From: Brotaphodocola faecis
Lineage (GTDB): Bacteria; Bacillota; Clostridia; Lachnospirales; Lachnospiraceae
Length of the DNA stretch: 64,000 bases
Assembly: GCF_040096075.1 (NCBI RefSeq)
Contig: NZ_JBBMFJ010000013.1
Location: 19,845-83,844, forward strand
Direction of reading: 5' to 3'
Below are positions 16,636 to 25,928 of the stretch, in pieces. Each line of letters begins with the position of its first letter. Position 1 is the first letter of the stretch. The notes beneath the pieces were generated by a model. It had not been told where the DNA came from. It was given only the letters and a program-made list of their open reading frames with translations, and searched no databases. The position numbers and the translations under genes are program-made.

Positions 16636-17940
16636 TCAGATCTGAGTCAGCAGCGCTCCCTGCTCATCAAATTCCAGTTCCTGTGGCTCATCCAGTGCAG
16701 TAACCCCCGGATATCTTCCGTTTTTTACATCCTCATAGTACGCCTCCGAAAGCATGATCTCGCCGATATGAAGCGTATTCTTGATCCGGACGATCCGTGC
16801 ATGCTCCCGGTCAATCTGGTTTGCGGTGCGGATGCATGCCTGGATGGCTTCTTTATCGTCATAAACAACCGGAGGCATCATACCGGAGCGCAAAACCGTG
16901 CTGGTAAAGCAATTCGTATAGATCACATCCAGATCGAGTTTATCAAAAATCCTCTTTGTAATCACATCTGCCAGTCCCATTCCATTTGCATTTCCGTGAG
17001 AACTGTCCCGCAGGTCCAGAAAGCAGGTCCGTTTCACCTTCAGACCGCCTTTTCCGAATTCCGTAGACCAGGTACCGGAAATGTTCGGGTCCACGCCGGT
17101 TCCGCTGAAATTCTTTCCGATTTCATTAACAACCAGTACATCCGCCTCTTTTACCAGGAGGCTTGGCATATTGGAAAATGCGATTTTCAGAAGCTCAGGC
17201 TCCCGCTCAAAGATTTTTTCCGTTGGAATTGCCTCAATCAGCGCAGTCTCGTCGTAGGCATTCTCGACACAGGGAATTGCGAACAAAATATTGGAATTTT
17301 CCACTACTACCTTCGCATTTGCCGGAAGATTCCGCGCCATATTTCCGAGCCCGTCACTGTGGACGCTTTCTGCGCCCTTCTGCTTGCCAAGTCCGACTAC
17401 CATCATCTTGCAGACACCACTCTCATAAGGTCCACGGAAAGCATTGTGAGGCTTGATCCGGCAGGAAACAATGATTCCGTCGGCCTCATGCGCATTTTTA
17501 TCCTGATAAACCGGTTTCCCATACTCAGAATATCCCAGAAGCACCGTTTCCATGGAAGATCTGATCGGGCATCCCATGGCCTCTTCTGTAATTCCGTAAC
17601 CGGCAAGAAGCTCTTTCTGGCTCTCTGCCTTTGCTCCGCCATGGCTTCCCATAGCCGGAACGATAAACGGATATGCACCCTTTTCTTTCACACAATCAAC
17701 GATCGCACGGGTAATCACATTTACATTGGCAATGCCCCGGCTTCCGGCCGTGATCGCGATATTCATTCCCGGCTGGATCCTGGAGCTGATTTCCGGTCTG
17801 GAAAGCTGTTCCCTCACAACTCCGGGAATCTGCTCCGGCTCAATCCGGTCTTTCTTAAAGCTCTGCTCCGCCCGGAACATTTTGGGGATTGAAATATCCT
17901 TCAACAGATTTGAGAGACTTCCGCCTTTTACTGGTCCCAT
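16636..17940 (-). CDS. LarA-like protein (DUF2088, lactate racemase N-terminal domain family)
   Basis: A 434-residue protein with the LarA/DUF2088 fold signature: AITAGSRGI followed by the PAMGSHGGA loop near residue 100. Lactate racemase and its homologues use a nickel-pincer nucleotide cofactor to racemise or epimerise 2-hydroxy acids, and some homologues act on sugar acids, which suits this neighbourhood. The protein is a distant member and its substrate is unknown. No larB, larC or larE maturation genes lie in the window, so the cofactor would have to be made from elsewhere. AGGAGG precedes the start. It is divergent from the LysR gene at 18115, its probable regulator. Confidence 0.78.
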   Translation of the reverse strand: MGPVKGGSLSNLLKDISIPKMFRAEQSFKKDRIEPEQIPGVVREQLSRPEISSRIQPGMNIAITAGSRGIANVNVITRAIVDCVKEKGAYPFIVPAMGSHGGAKAESQKELLAGYGITEEAMGCPIRSSMETVLLGYSEYGKPVYQDKNAHEADGIIVSCRIKPHNAFRGPYESGVCKMMVVGLGKQKGAESVHSDGLGNMARNLPANAKVVVENSNILFAIPCVENAYDETALIEAIPTEKIFEREPELLKIAFSNMPSLLVKEADVLVVNEIGKNFSGTGVDPNISGTWSTEFGKGGLKVKRTCFLDLRDSSHGNANGMGLADVITKRIFDKLDLDVIYTNCFTSTVLRSGMMPPVVYDDKEAIQACIRTANQIDREHARIVRIKNTLHIGEIMLSEAYYEDVKNGRYPGVTALDEPQELEFDEQGALLTQI

Positions 17941-18044
17941 ATGATATTACCTCCTGTATTCATCATGATTTCTGATATCTGATTCTCTCTATTTACTATA
18001 TCAGCGTCCATTTTAAAAGTAAATTTAAACTTTTTTGCCTTTCC

Positions 18045-18059
18045 TTTAGTTTTTCTAAA
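18045..18059. promoter_or_regulatory. LysR box in the larA-like/LysR intergenic region
   Basis: TTTAG-N5-CTAAA palindrome. Its core TTAGTTTTTCTAA (18046-18058) is T-N11-A and is identical to the core of the palindrome at 23267-23285 in the glpA-like/LysR region. Confidence 0.6.
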
Positions 18060-18114
18060 TGTTATACTAAAAACATCACGAAATCCGTATCAGCCCGGAT
18101 CAGAGGAGCTCCGT

Positions 18115-19044
18115 ATGAATTTAAAAGAAATCGAATATATCGTTACCCTTGCAGAAGAAGGGAAGCTGGCTCGCGCCGCGCAAAGACTTTTTATCACCCC
18201 ATCCGCACTGACCCAGCAGGTCAGCAATCTGGAGCATGAGATCGGTCTTCCGCTTTTTGAGCGTTCCCGAAGCGGCTGGTCTCCCACCAAAGCCGGTCAG
18301 ATCTACTTAAGCTCTGCCCGCCAGATCCTGCAGATCCGCCAGGAAACCGACCGCAGGCTTCAGGATCTGTCCGACTCCCAGAAAGGAAATTTAAGTATTG
18401 GTGTTACTTCCGAACATGGAACCACAACCTTCACCCATATTTATCCGGCCTTTCACAAACAGTTTCCGGAAGTGACCATCAATATCTACGAGGCCAATGT
18501 ACGCGCCCAGCAGCAGATGATCCGTACCGGCAAGCTGGATCTCGGGATCCTGACACTTTCAGAAGAACAGCAGACGGAGGATCTTTATATTCCTCTGGCA
18601 CAGGAAGAAATCCTTCTTGCCATTCCCAGTCTGCATCCAGCCTGTAACAAGGCTGTCCCAACTGTGAAAAGTCCCTATCCGGAGCTGGATCCCAATCTGG
18701 TCCGCTATGAACCTTTTGCCATGATGTATAAAGAATCTACCATGTATGAAGTGATCTGCCAGGCATTCCGGATATACGGCTTTTATCCGGAAACCCTGTT
18801 TTTCGCACAGCGTTCTGCCACAACACTGGAAATGGTGTCTGCCGGGATCTGCTGCAGCGTTGTTCCAAGCTACTTTGCTGCCAGCAGCCATCCGCATGTT
18901 TTTGAGCATGTCTCCTACTTTTCCTTTCCCTCACATCCGGTCTGGAACATCTGTGCCAGCCGGAAAAAGGGAAGCTACCTCTCAGCTGCAGCAGACTGTT
19001 TCATCCGGCTGTCCCAGGAATACTGGGGAGAGCTTATCCTGTGA
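18115..19044 (+). CDS. LysR-type transcriptional regulator 4
   Basis: A 309-residue LysR protein with an N-terminal HTH (LARAAQRLFITPSALTQQV) and an effector domain from about residue 90. GAGGAG precedes the ATG. It is divergent from the LarA-like gene and followed by another LysR gene on the same strand after 80 bp. The conserved palindrome at 18045-18059 lies 55 bp upstream of its start. Confidence 0.92.
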   Translation: MNLKEIEYIVTLAEEGKLARAAQRLFITPSALTQQVSNLEHEIGLPLFERSRSGWSPTKAGQIYLSSARQILQIRQETDRRLQDLSDSQKGNLSIGVTSEHGTTTFTHIYPAFHKQFPEVTINIYEANVRAQQQMIRTGKLDLGILTLSEEQQTEDLYIPLAQEEILLAIPSLHPACNKAVPTVKSPYPELDPNLVRYEPFAMMYKESTMYEVICQAFRIYGFYPETLFFAQRSATTLEMVSAGICCSVVPSYFAASSHPHVFEHVSYFSFPSHPVWNICASRKKGSYLSAAADCFIRLSQEYWGELIL

Positions 19045-19124
19045 AAGCTTTTACTTTCTTTCTCATTTAGAGTATAATAAGAAGCAGCTCATGAATTGTA
19101 ATACGCACAAATGGAGGTTTTCTT

Positions 19125-20066
19125 TTGGATGTCAAATACTTAAACTATATTCTGGCCATTGCCAACCGGCACAATATGACGAAAGCGGCAGAAGACTTGT
19201 TTGTCTCTCAGTCCTCCCTGAGCCAGTATCTTTCCAGGCTGGAGCAGGAACTCGGCACACCTCTTTTTATCCGGTCCAAAGGTGAGTTGAGCCTGACGCC
19301 TGCCGGTGTGCTGTATGTAGAAGCTGCCCAGAAGGTCGTTAAGATCCAGAAGGATCTGTATCAGAACATTGCGGCACTGAGCCAGAAAGGCCGTATCCGT
19401 GTCGGAGTCACTTCCAACTGGGGACTTCGCATGCTGACTGAGATCATCCCGTTATTCCGGGAACAGTATCCGGGAATCATCATTGAAATTACAGAAACCA
19501 GTCTGCCGGCCTTCAAAAAGGCACTGACTGAAGGCACTCTGGATGTTGGCCTGGCCTCTGACGTAAGCACTGTTCCCTACGGCAGCCTTGTGCAGGTACT
19601 TCGCGAGGAAGAAGTATTCCTTGCCATATCCATGTTTCACCCGTATGCGCTGACGCATCCGTCCGGAACTCCGATCACCGCTGAGGAAGTAAAAGCAAAC
19701 TTTACAGGAGACAACCTTTTATTATCCAAAAAGGGGGCCTCCCTGCGCATGATCGGCGACCAGTTTTTCGATGCCTGCGGATTTGAGCCTGTTGCTGTGT
19801 GTGAGACCAACAACATTTCCGCCACACGCAGTATGGTCGCCCAGAATGCCGGTGTCGCATTTATATCCGAGTCCTGCTCTGTCAACCGCAACCACATTGC
19901 CTACTACCCTCTCTCCCCAGCCATGAAGCGCTTAAATCTGGTGGTACGCCAGAAGGACTGGGTGTTAAACGAGCCGGAACAGGCCTTTATGGATCAAATC
20001 TTAAATTATTTCAAACAGAACACCGAACACCCTTATCTGGCGGAGAAATATTCTATTTCTTTCTGA
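19125..20066 (+). CDS. LysR-type transcriptional regulator 5
   Basis: A 313-residue LysR protein. The TTG start at 19125 is supported by GGAGG at 19113-19117. HTH: MTKAAEDLFVSQSSLSQYL; effector domain follows. It is the second of a tandem LysR pair (after LysR 4) and converges on the DUF1667/GlpB/GlpA operon with a shared terminator. Sequence similarity to LysR 4 is only that of the family. The target is unclear. Confidence 0.9.
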   Translation: MDVKYLNYILAIANRHNMTKAAEDLFVSQSSLSQYLSRLEQELGTPLFIRSKGELSLTPAGVLYVEAAQKVVKIQKDLYQNIAALSQKGRIRVGVTSNWGLRMLTEIIPLFREQYPGIIIEITETSLPAFKKALTEGTLDVGLASDVSTVPYGSLVQVLREEEVFLAISMFHPYALTHPSGTPITAEEVKANFTGDNLLLSKKGASLRMIGDQFFDACGFEPVAVCETNNISATRSMVAQNAGVAFISESCSVNRNHIAYYPLSPAMKRLNLVVRQKDWVLNEPEQAFMDQILNYFKQNTEHPYLAEKYSISF

Positions 20067-20069
20067 CAG

Positions 20070-20099
20070 CGAAAGGAGCCGCTTTCGCGGCTCCTTTCG
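20070..20099. terminator. Bidirectional terminator
   Basis: CGAAAGGAGCCGC pairs with GCGGCTCCTTTCG over a TTTC loop between the convergent lysR5 and DUF1667 genes. Confidence 0.8.
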
Positions 20100-20117
20100 A
20101 CAAAGCTTTCTCTTCTG

Positions 20118-20477
20118 TTATTCTGCTTCCACCGTTCTGGTCACAATGACATTGCTTCCCAGTCCCAGCACATTTTCAATCACGACCTCACCCTCATGAA
20201 CCGGCGCGGTGCGTTTCACTTTTCGGATCTCATTCATAACGTCAAAGATCTTAGCCTTCGGGATCGGCGCACTCAGGCGGACGCTGGCCAGCGGCATCTC
20301 ACCGCCCTCCACCAGAATGGAGGTTGCGATGTTCCGCATCGGGTTTACCAGCTCCTGCTCTACATATTCATGGCCGCGTTTGCACTTGTTTCCGGTGATG
20401 GAATACGGCGCTTCGCTGCCCTCCGCGGTAATCTCACAGCCCTGCGGGCACATAATACAGGTAAAGGTTCTTAACAT
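20118..20477 (-). CDS. DUF1667 small cysteine-rich protein
   Basis: A 119-residue protein with an N-terminal CIMCPQGC cluster and a further Cys in GNKCKRGHEY, probably a metal or iron-sulfur site. Proteins of this family are typically encoded next to GlpA- and GlpB-like flavoproteins in Clostridia, as here. It overlaps the preceding gene by 7 bp, so translation is coupled. It probably acts as an electron-transfer or assembly partner of the two flavoproteins; the exact role is not known. Confidence 0.85.
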   Translation of the reverse strand: MLRTFTCIMCPQGCEITAEGSEAPYSITGNKCKRGHEYVEQELVNPMRNIATSILVEGGEMPLASVRLSAPIPKAKIFDVMNEIRKVKRTAPVHEGEVVIENVLGLGSNVIVTRTVEAE

Positions 20478-21706
20478 ACCACTCTCACCTCCAGGTTATC
20501 CTTCTCATTCAGTTCTTCCGGCTTTAAGGCGATCTGGATCATCTCTGCCGGGAGAGCCTTCGGAAACTTCTTCTGTTTTACCAGGTGGTCACCCTGCCAC
20601 AGCTCTACGGTACAGTTTCTCACCGGTTTTCTCATACGGAAGGACACCGTTACATTTCCGGTACCGCTGAAGCGGGCTGGGGTCAGCTGTCCTACCATAC
20701 CGTCTCCTGTGATGGCAAGGCCGCAATCCGGAAGCGCTCCGTCTTTGATGTAGCGGGCTGCTCCGTCTGCCAGCTCCTCTGCCTCCATGGAAACAAAGTC
20801 TACCAGGTCATGTACGTGAAGCACGTTTCCTGCCGCGAATACGCCGGGAACGGTGGTCTGGAAGTTTTCATCTACAGACGCGCCCTTGGTTCCATCATCC
20901 TGCTTCGCGCCTGCCATCCAGGTCAGCTCATTTTCCGGAATCAGGCCCACGGAAAGGATCAGGGTGTCACACGGATATTCCTTCTCGGTTCCCGGGATCG
21001 GCTGCAGCCTGTCATCCACCTCAGAGATGACTACACTCTCGAGACGGTCCACGCCGCGAATCTCCGTTACGGAATGGCTTAAATGCAGCGGAATCTGATA
21101 ATCATTCAAGCACTGTTCAATGTTTCGCGGCAGTCCGCTGGCATATGGCTGAATCTCAAACACACCCAGCACCTTCGCCCCCTCCAGGGTCATACGTCTT
21201 GCCATGATCATGCCGATATCACCGGATCCAAGGATCACGACATTCTTTCCCGGCATGCGGTTCTTTAAATTAATATAAGCCTGAGCCACACCGGCAGTGT
21301 ACACACCGGCCGGACGGGTTCCCGGAGTGCTGATGGCTCCGCGGGTACGCTCCCGGCAGCCCATAGCCAGAATCACAGCCTTTGCCTGGATCTCCAGCAG
21401 TCCCTCCGGAGATGCCGCAAACACCTGCTTGTCCGGTGTCAGCTCCAGCACGGTGGTATCTGTCATATACGGAATACCCAGTTCCTTCACCTGCTCTGCA
21501 AAACGTGAAGCATACTCCGGTCCGCTTAAGGTCTCACCAAAACGGGTCAGGCCAAAACCATCATGAATGCACTGGCGCAGGATTCCGCCCAGTCCCTTTT
21601 CTCTCTCCAGGATCAGAATATCATGAATACCCTTTTTCCAGAGCTCCAGCGCAGCCGCCAGTCCGGCCGGGCCGCCGCCAATAATTACAACATCTACATT
21701 TTTCAT
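20471..21706 (-). CDS. FAD-dependent pyridine nucleotide-disulfide-type oxidoreductase (GlpB-position subunit)
   Basis: A 411-residue flavoprotein: N-terminal FAD motif VVIIGGGPAGLAAALEL, a central NAD-binding segment VVILGSGDIGMIMARRM, and the C-terminal VPGVFAAGNVLHVHDLVD. It occupies the position of the second subunit in GlpA-like dehydrogenase operons. It overlaps the upstream gene by ATGA (21703-21706) and the downstream DUF1667 gene by 7 bp, indicating a stoichiometric complex. It probably moves electrons between the GlpA-like dehydrogenase and NAD(P). A cysteine-containing CRERTRG loop follows the first FAD segment. Confidence 0.85.
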   Translation of the reverse strand: MKNVDVVIIGGGPAGLAAALELWKKGIHDILILEREKGLGGILRQCIHDGFGLTRFGETLSGPEYASRFAEQVKELGIPYMTDTTVLELTPDKQVFAASPEGLLEIQAKAVILAMGCRERTRGAISTPGTRPAGVYTAGVAQAYINLKNRMPGKNVVILGSGDIGMIMARRMTLEGAKVLGVFEIQPYASGLPRNIEQCLNDYQIPLHLSHSVTEIRGVDRLESVVISEVDDRLQPIPGTEKEYPCDTLILSVGLIPENELTWMAGAKQDDGTKGASVDENFQTTVPGVFAAGNVLHVHDLVDFVSMEAEELADGAARYIKDGALPDCGLAITGDGMVGQLTPARFSGTGNVTVSFRMRKPVRNCTVELWQGDHLVKQKKFPKALPAEMIQIALKPEELNEKDNLEVRVVC

Positions 21707-23166
21707 TTTACGTCCCTGACCTTTCCTGTGAAAATATAAGAATCCCGTTTGGAGTACCGTACCTCTTCCGGCGCAAGGTGCTTCTCCTGCTCGATCATCT
21801 CGGTAATGCGGGTCTCGCAGTAGCCGCCCTGGCAGCGTCCCATGGTGGCGCGGGTACGGTTCTTGATGCCGGTCACGGTGCAGACGCCCAGCGGATTGCG
21901 GATAGCATCCAGGATCTCGGCCTTAGTCACGGTCTCGCAGCGGCATACCACCTCACCGTACAGCGGATTTTCTTTGATGGCCGCCATCTGCTCCTCATGG
22001 CTCATCTCATGGAAGCGTTTCTTTACCGGACGCACCGGATCAAAGGCTTCATTCTTCTGCGGATGCTCCTCTTTCACTAATAATGCCACAGCACGGCGTG
22101 CCAGCGGCAGGGCGCAGGTCACACCCGGAGACTCAATGCCGACCAGGTTTACGGTATGCGGATGCGCACCATCGGACTCTAACAGGAAATCCAGGATTTC
22201 TCCGGTTTCCGGATTATAGCGTTTCCAGCGGATGCCTGCAAAGTTCCGGATAAAGTACTCACGTTTCATCTGCTTAAACATCTTGCTGCCGTCACGGAAC
22301 AGACCATCCATATGCTCCTTGGTTACAACATAATCCTCGCGGTCTTCTGTTACATAGGAATCCGGTCCTACCAGCACATTACCGTCCACAGTCGGGGTTG
22401 CATGGGTGGAGAAACCGCCCTTATCATTCGGAGCCGGGTAAACCGGGATGGAAAGGAACTTTCCTGCCTTTTTATCCAGCACATAGTACTCACCCTTAAA
22501 GCCCTTTACCGGGTAGTTCGGGTAGCCGAGCATCTCGGAAATCTCCGATGCATACATACCGGCACAGTTGATGACCCATTTTGTCTCAAAGGTATCCTGC
22601 TCCGTCTTTACTACCCAGACATCCTTCGCCTCATCCCGGGTAATGCCGGTCACTCTCTGTCCAAAGTGGAACCTGACGCCATTCTGGCAGGCATTCTCTG
22701 CAAGACCGATGGTGTACTGCATCGGATCCAGAATGCCGGAGGATGGCACATACATGGCAAACTCACCGCCTGCATTCGGATCAATGCGGTTGATCTCATC
22801 TTTGTCGATCATGCGCATGCCCTTGACACCGTTCTGCTCGCCAATGGCCTTGTATTTTAAAATGTTTTCCCGGTCATGGTCGGTAAAACCAACTACCAGC
22901 TTTCCGGTACGCTTAAACGGAACGCCAAGCTCCTTTGCCACCTGGTCAAACTCCTGGTTTCCCTCTACGGCGCACTCTGCCTTTAAGCTTCCCGGTTTAT
23001 AAGTAAATCCGGCGTGGAGCATGCCGGTATTGCGGCTGCTGTTTCCGCATGCCACATCCAGCTCCTTCTCCAGCACCGCAGTCTTCAACTGGTAACGGGA
23101 TAATTCCCGCGCCACGGCCGATCCGACAACGCCGGCGCCGATCACGATCACATCATAGGACATCAT
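21703..23166 (-). CDS. GlpA-like FAD-dependent dehydrogenase with BFD-type [2Fe-2S] domain
   Basis: A 487-residue protein with an N-terminal DAO-type FAD domain (VIVIGAGVVGSAVAREL) and a C-terminal bacterioferritin-associated-ferredoxin-like domain (CRCETVTKAE with the later CQGGYC). This is the architecture of anaerobic glycerol-3-phosphate dehydrogenase and of related hydroxyacid dehydrogenases. No GlpC, glycerol kinase or glycerol facilitator is present and the operon is controlled from a LysR divergent region, so glycerol-3-phosphate is not the only candidate substrate: a 2-hydroxy or sugar acid is equally possible. GGAGG precedes the start. Confidence 0.85.
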   Translation of the reverse strand: MMSYDVIVIGAGVVGSAVARELSRYQLKTAVLEKELDVACGNSSRNTGMLHAGFTYKPGSLKAECAVEGNQEFDQVAKELGVPFKRTGKLVVGFTDHDRENILKYKAIGEQNGVKGMRMIDKDEINRIDPNAGGEFAMYVPSSGILDPMQYTIGLAENACQNGVRFHFGQRVTGITRDEAKDVWVVKTEQDTFETKWVINCAGMYASEISEMLGYPNYPVKGFKGEYYVLDKKAGKFLSIPVYPAPNDKGGFSTHATPTVDGNVLVGPDSYVTEDREDYVVTKEHMDGLFRDGSKMFKQMKREYFIRNFAGIRWKRYNPETGEILDFLLESDGAHPHTVNLVGIESPGVTCALPLARRAVALLVKEEHPQKNEAFDPVRPVKKRFHEMSHEEQMAAIKENPLYGEVVCRCETVTKAEILDAIRNPLGVCTVTGIKNRTRATMGRCQGGYCETRITEMIEQEKHLAPEEVRYSKRDSYIFTGKVRDVK

Positions 23167-23266
23167 TTTGACCCATCCTCCTCATTTCTCCTGTGAAACT
23201 TGTCTTATTGATAATCACATTGTATAATAGCTCTGGACGTCAGTCAAATTTATATAAATAATATTT

Positions 23267-23285
23267 ATGTTAGTTTTTCTAACAT
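23267..23285. promoter_or_regulatory. LysR box in the glpA-like/LysR intergenic region
   Basis: Perfect palindrome ATGTTAG-N5-CTAACAT whose core TTAGTTTTTCTAA (23270-23282) has T-N11-A form and exactly matches the site at 18046-18058. It lies between the divergent start codons at 23166 and 23344. Confidence 0.65.
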
Positions 23286-23343
23286 TCATTTCAAAGCACG
23301 ATTCCGGTATTACATATTATTTTTATGTCAGGAGGATTTTCGG

Positions 23344-24246
23344 TTGGATACCAGACAAATGGAATATATCATACAGATCAGTGAAGAACGCAGCATTACC
23401 AAAGCTGCAGAGAAACTTTTTATCACCCAGTCTGCCTTAAACCAACAGCTGCAGAAGCTGGAAAAGGAGCTGGGGCTCCCGCTCTTTGTGCGGACCCGCT
23501 CCGACTGGCATCTGACTCCGGCGGGCGAAATTTATGTAAATACAGCAAGACAGATCCTGAATCTGAAAAAGGATGCCTACAGCCAGATCCAGGATTTAAA
23601 AGAAAGCGGGAACCGGCGTATCAGCCTGGGACTCATTCCGGAGCGCGGCGTCAATATGTTCACTGCCATCTACCCGGAATTTCATAAAAAATTTCCGGAT
23701 ATCCGGATCGAGCCGGTGGAGTGCAACGTCCGGACCATGCAGAATCTCATCACGCGCAATGAGCTGGATCTTGGGCTTATCACACTGGTGGAATCCCAGA
23801 AGGACGACAACACCTATCTTTCCATGGCAGAGGAAGAAATTTTTCTTGCTGTTCCCGCCTCCCATCCGCTGGCTTATCTTGGAAGTACACAGGCCGAGGA
23901 TGCGCCCGAGATCAGCCTGTCCCGTTTTCTGGAGGATCCGTTTATCCTGATCACCCGCCGGTCCACCATGTTCCAGCTGGAGGAGGCTCTCTTTCGCGAA
24001 GCGGGATTCCAGCCCCAGGTCCTCTTTTCCACCAGCAGCAATGTCAGTAAGTACCGCATGGTCCTGGCTGAGGTAGGCTGTGCCCTGCTGCCGCGGATTT
24101 TTGCAAAGACAGCTCCGGGGGTTGTCTATTTCCGGCTGGAAGGACAGCCTCGCTGGGAAGTGACCATGTGCTGCCGGAAAGGAGCCTATCTGAGTCATGC
24201 AGAGCAGTATTTTCTGGAGCTGTGCCGGGAGTATTGGAGAAAATGA
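23344..24246 (+). CDS. LysR-type transcriptional regulator 6
   Basis: A 300-residue LysR protein. The TTG start has GGAGG at 23331-23335. The HTH (ITKAAEKLFITQSALNQQL) is identical in the recognition region to those of LysR 1 and LysR 7. The effector domain differs more. It is divergent from the GlpA/GlpB/DUF1667 operon, its likely target, and converges on the second gudD-like gene through the terminator at 24304-24347. Confidence 0.92.
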   Translation: MDTRQMEYIIQISEERSITKAAEKLFITQSALNQQLQKLEKELGLPLFVRTRSDWHLTPAGEIYVNTARQILNLKKDAYSQIQDLKESGNRRISLGLIPERGVNMFTAIYPEFHKKFPDIRIEPVECNVRTMQNLITRNELDLGLITLVESQKDDNTYLSMAEEEIFLAVPASHPLAYLGSTQAEDAPEISLSRFLEDPFILITRRSTMFQLEEALFREAGFQPQVLFSTSSNVSKYRMVLAEVGCALLPRIFAKTAPGVVYFRLEGQPRWEVTMCCRKGAYLSHAEQYFLELCREYWRK

Positions 24247-24303
24247 CACGCTCCCGCCGCTTGGCTGACATATCATTTCTGATACTTTTATATATACAAC
24301 TGC

Positions 24304-24347
24304 AAAAAAGCCATCTTCCAACAATCGTCGGAAGATGGCTTCTTTAT
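24304..24347. terminator. Bidirectional terminator
   Basis: AAGCCATCTTCC pairs with GGAAGATGGCTT (24308-24319 and 24330-24341), flanked by A and T tracts between the convergent lysR6 and gudD-like gene 2. Confidence 0.85.
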
Positions 24348-24365
24348 TTATTATGAAATATTCAA

Positions 24366-25706
24366 TTACCGAACCATGCACGGTTTCTTGTTATCGAAGG
24401 TCCAGCCCGGGATCAGGTACTGCATACCAACAGCGTCGTTACGAGCGCCCTTGCCGTAGCACTTATCCATGTAAAGCTGATGAGCCTTCATGATCTGGTC
24501 ACGGTCAACCTCTACACCAAGACCCGGCTTCTTCGGCAGCTCGATGCATCCGCCTACGATCTGCATCGGCTCTTTGGTCAGGCGCTCACGGCCCTCCTGC
24601 CAGATCCAGTGGGTATCGATACCGTTCATCTTGCCCGGGATTGCAGCTGCACACTGTACAACCATAGCCAGGGAGATATCGAAGTGGTTATTGGAATGGC
24701 AGCCCCACATCAGACCGAAGTCGTTGCACAGCTGGCCTACACGTACGGAACCTTCCATGGTCCAGAAGTGCGGATCTGCTAACGGGATATCTACGCTCTG
24801 CAGAGCGATTGCATGGCACATCTGACGCCAGTCAGTGTTGATCATGTTGGTAGCGGTCGGCATCATAGTTGCTTTTCTGAACTCAGCCATAACCTCACGG
24901 CCGGAGAAACCATCCTCTGCGCCACACGGATCCTCACAGTATGCCAGAACCTTCTTTAAGTCCGGAGCAACTTCCAGAGCCTCTTTTAAGCTCCAGCAGC
25001 CGTTCGGGTCAAGGTCTACACGTGCGTTCGGGAATGCTTCCTTGATTGCGGTAACAGCCTTTACCTCTTCCTGAGGAGCTAAAACGCCGCCCTTTAACTT
25101 GAAGTCTTCAAAGCCGTATTTCTCGTTGGTAGCCTTTGCCAGTGCCACGATTGCTTCCGGAGTCATAGCCTCCTCGTGACGCAGACGGTACCAGTCGCAC
25201 TCTGCATCCGGCTCTTCCTCGTACTCAAGATCGGTTTTCTTGCGGTCTCCAACATAGAAAAGATAGGACAGGAAACGAACCTTATCTCTCTGGATTCCGT
25301 CGCCCATCAGAGCTGCAGCCGGAACGTTTAAGAACTTACCAAGCAGGTCAAGAAGCGGAGCCTCTACTGCGGTAACTACATGTACGCCTACACGCAGGTC
25401 GAAGGTCTGAAGACCACGCTTGTCATCTTTGATGTTAGCGGACAGCCATGCGCGGATCTTGTTTAAGGTCTGCTTGTAATCACCGATGCTGGAACCGATT
25501 ACGAGATCTTTGATCTGCTCTAATGCAGCAGTGATCTTCTCACCGCCCGGAACCTCACCGATACCCTCGTTACCGGTGCTGTCGGTCAGGATCACGATGT
25601 TACGGGTGAAGTACGGAGCGTGCGCACCACTTAAGTTCAGCTCCATGCAGTCATGTCCTGCAACCGGGAAAACTTCCATCTTGGTAATTGTAGGAATTGC
25701 GTTCAT
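24366..25706 (-). CDS. Glucarate dehydratase family enolase (copy 2)
   Basis: A 446-residue GudD-group enolase with DFKLKGG, DLDPNGCWS, YCEDPCGAEDG, ATNMINTDWRQ and CHSNNHFD in family order. These supply the catalytic Lys pair, the metal ligands and the catalytic His. It should dehydrate glucarate or a related aldarate. It is monocistronic: a terminator follows, and AAGGAGGG supports the start. It is divergent from LysR 7, and its upstream region carries TAAGTAAAATTAAT, also found before copy 1. Codons are strongly biased toward a few preferred triplets, which suggests high expression. Confidence 0.88.
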   Translation of the reverse strand: MNAIPTITKMEVFPVAGHDCMELNLSGAHAPYFTRNIVILTDSTGNEGIGEVPGGEKITAALEQIKDLVIGSSIGDYKQTLNKIRAWLSANIKDDKRGLQTFDLRVGVHVVTAVEAPLLDLLGKFLNVPAAALMGDGIQRDKVRFLSYLFYVGDRKKTDLEYEEEPDAECDWYRLRHEEAMTPEAIVALAKATNEKYGFEDFKLKGGVLAPQEEVKAVTAIKEAFPNARVDLDPNGCWSLKEALEVAPDLKKVLAYCEDPCGAEDGFSGREVMAEFRKATMMPTATNMINTDWRQMCHAIALQSVDIPLADPHFWTMEGSVRVGQLCNDFGLMWGCHSNNHFDISLAMVVQCAAAIPGKMNGIDTHWIWQEGRERLTKEPMQIVGGCIELPKKPGLGVEVDRDQIMKAHQLYMDKCYGKGARNDAVGMQYLIPGWTFDNKKPCMVR

Positions 25707-25793
25707 TTGAATACCCTCCTTGAATAATATATAAATGATATTTTGAAGTTCTTTGTATCTCTTACTGATGCTATCATAGCACCTTCATGCAAA

Positions 25794-25807
25794 TAAGTAA
25801 AATTAAT
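25794..25807. promoter_or_regulatory. Shared LysR-box motif, copy 2
   Basis: TAAGTAAAATTAAT between the divergent gudD-like gene 2 (start 25706) and LysR 7 (start 25929). Identical to 16406-16419 and matched over 13 bases by the inverted site at 26889-26901. Confidence 0.6.
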
Positions 25808-25928
25808 AGTTTTTATATTTCTCTTAATAATTTTTCTTGTTTATTTTCTGTTTAGAAACTGTTATAATCAAATGTGCTTTATTTATAGAAGAAACACATA
25901 CTGCCGCATTTGTTCATGGGAGGTTTGC

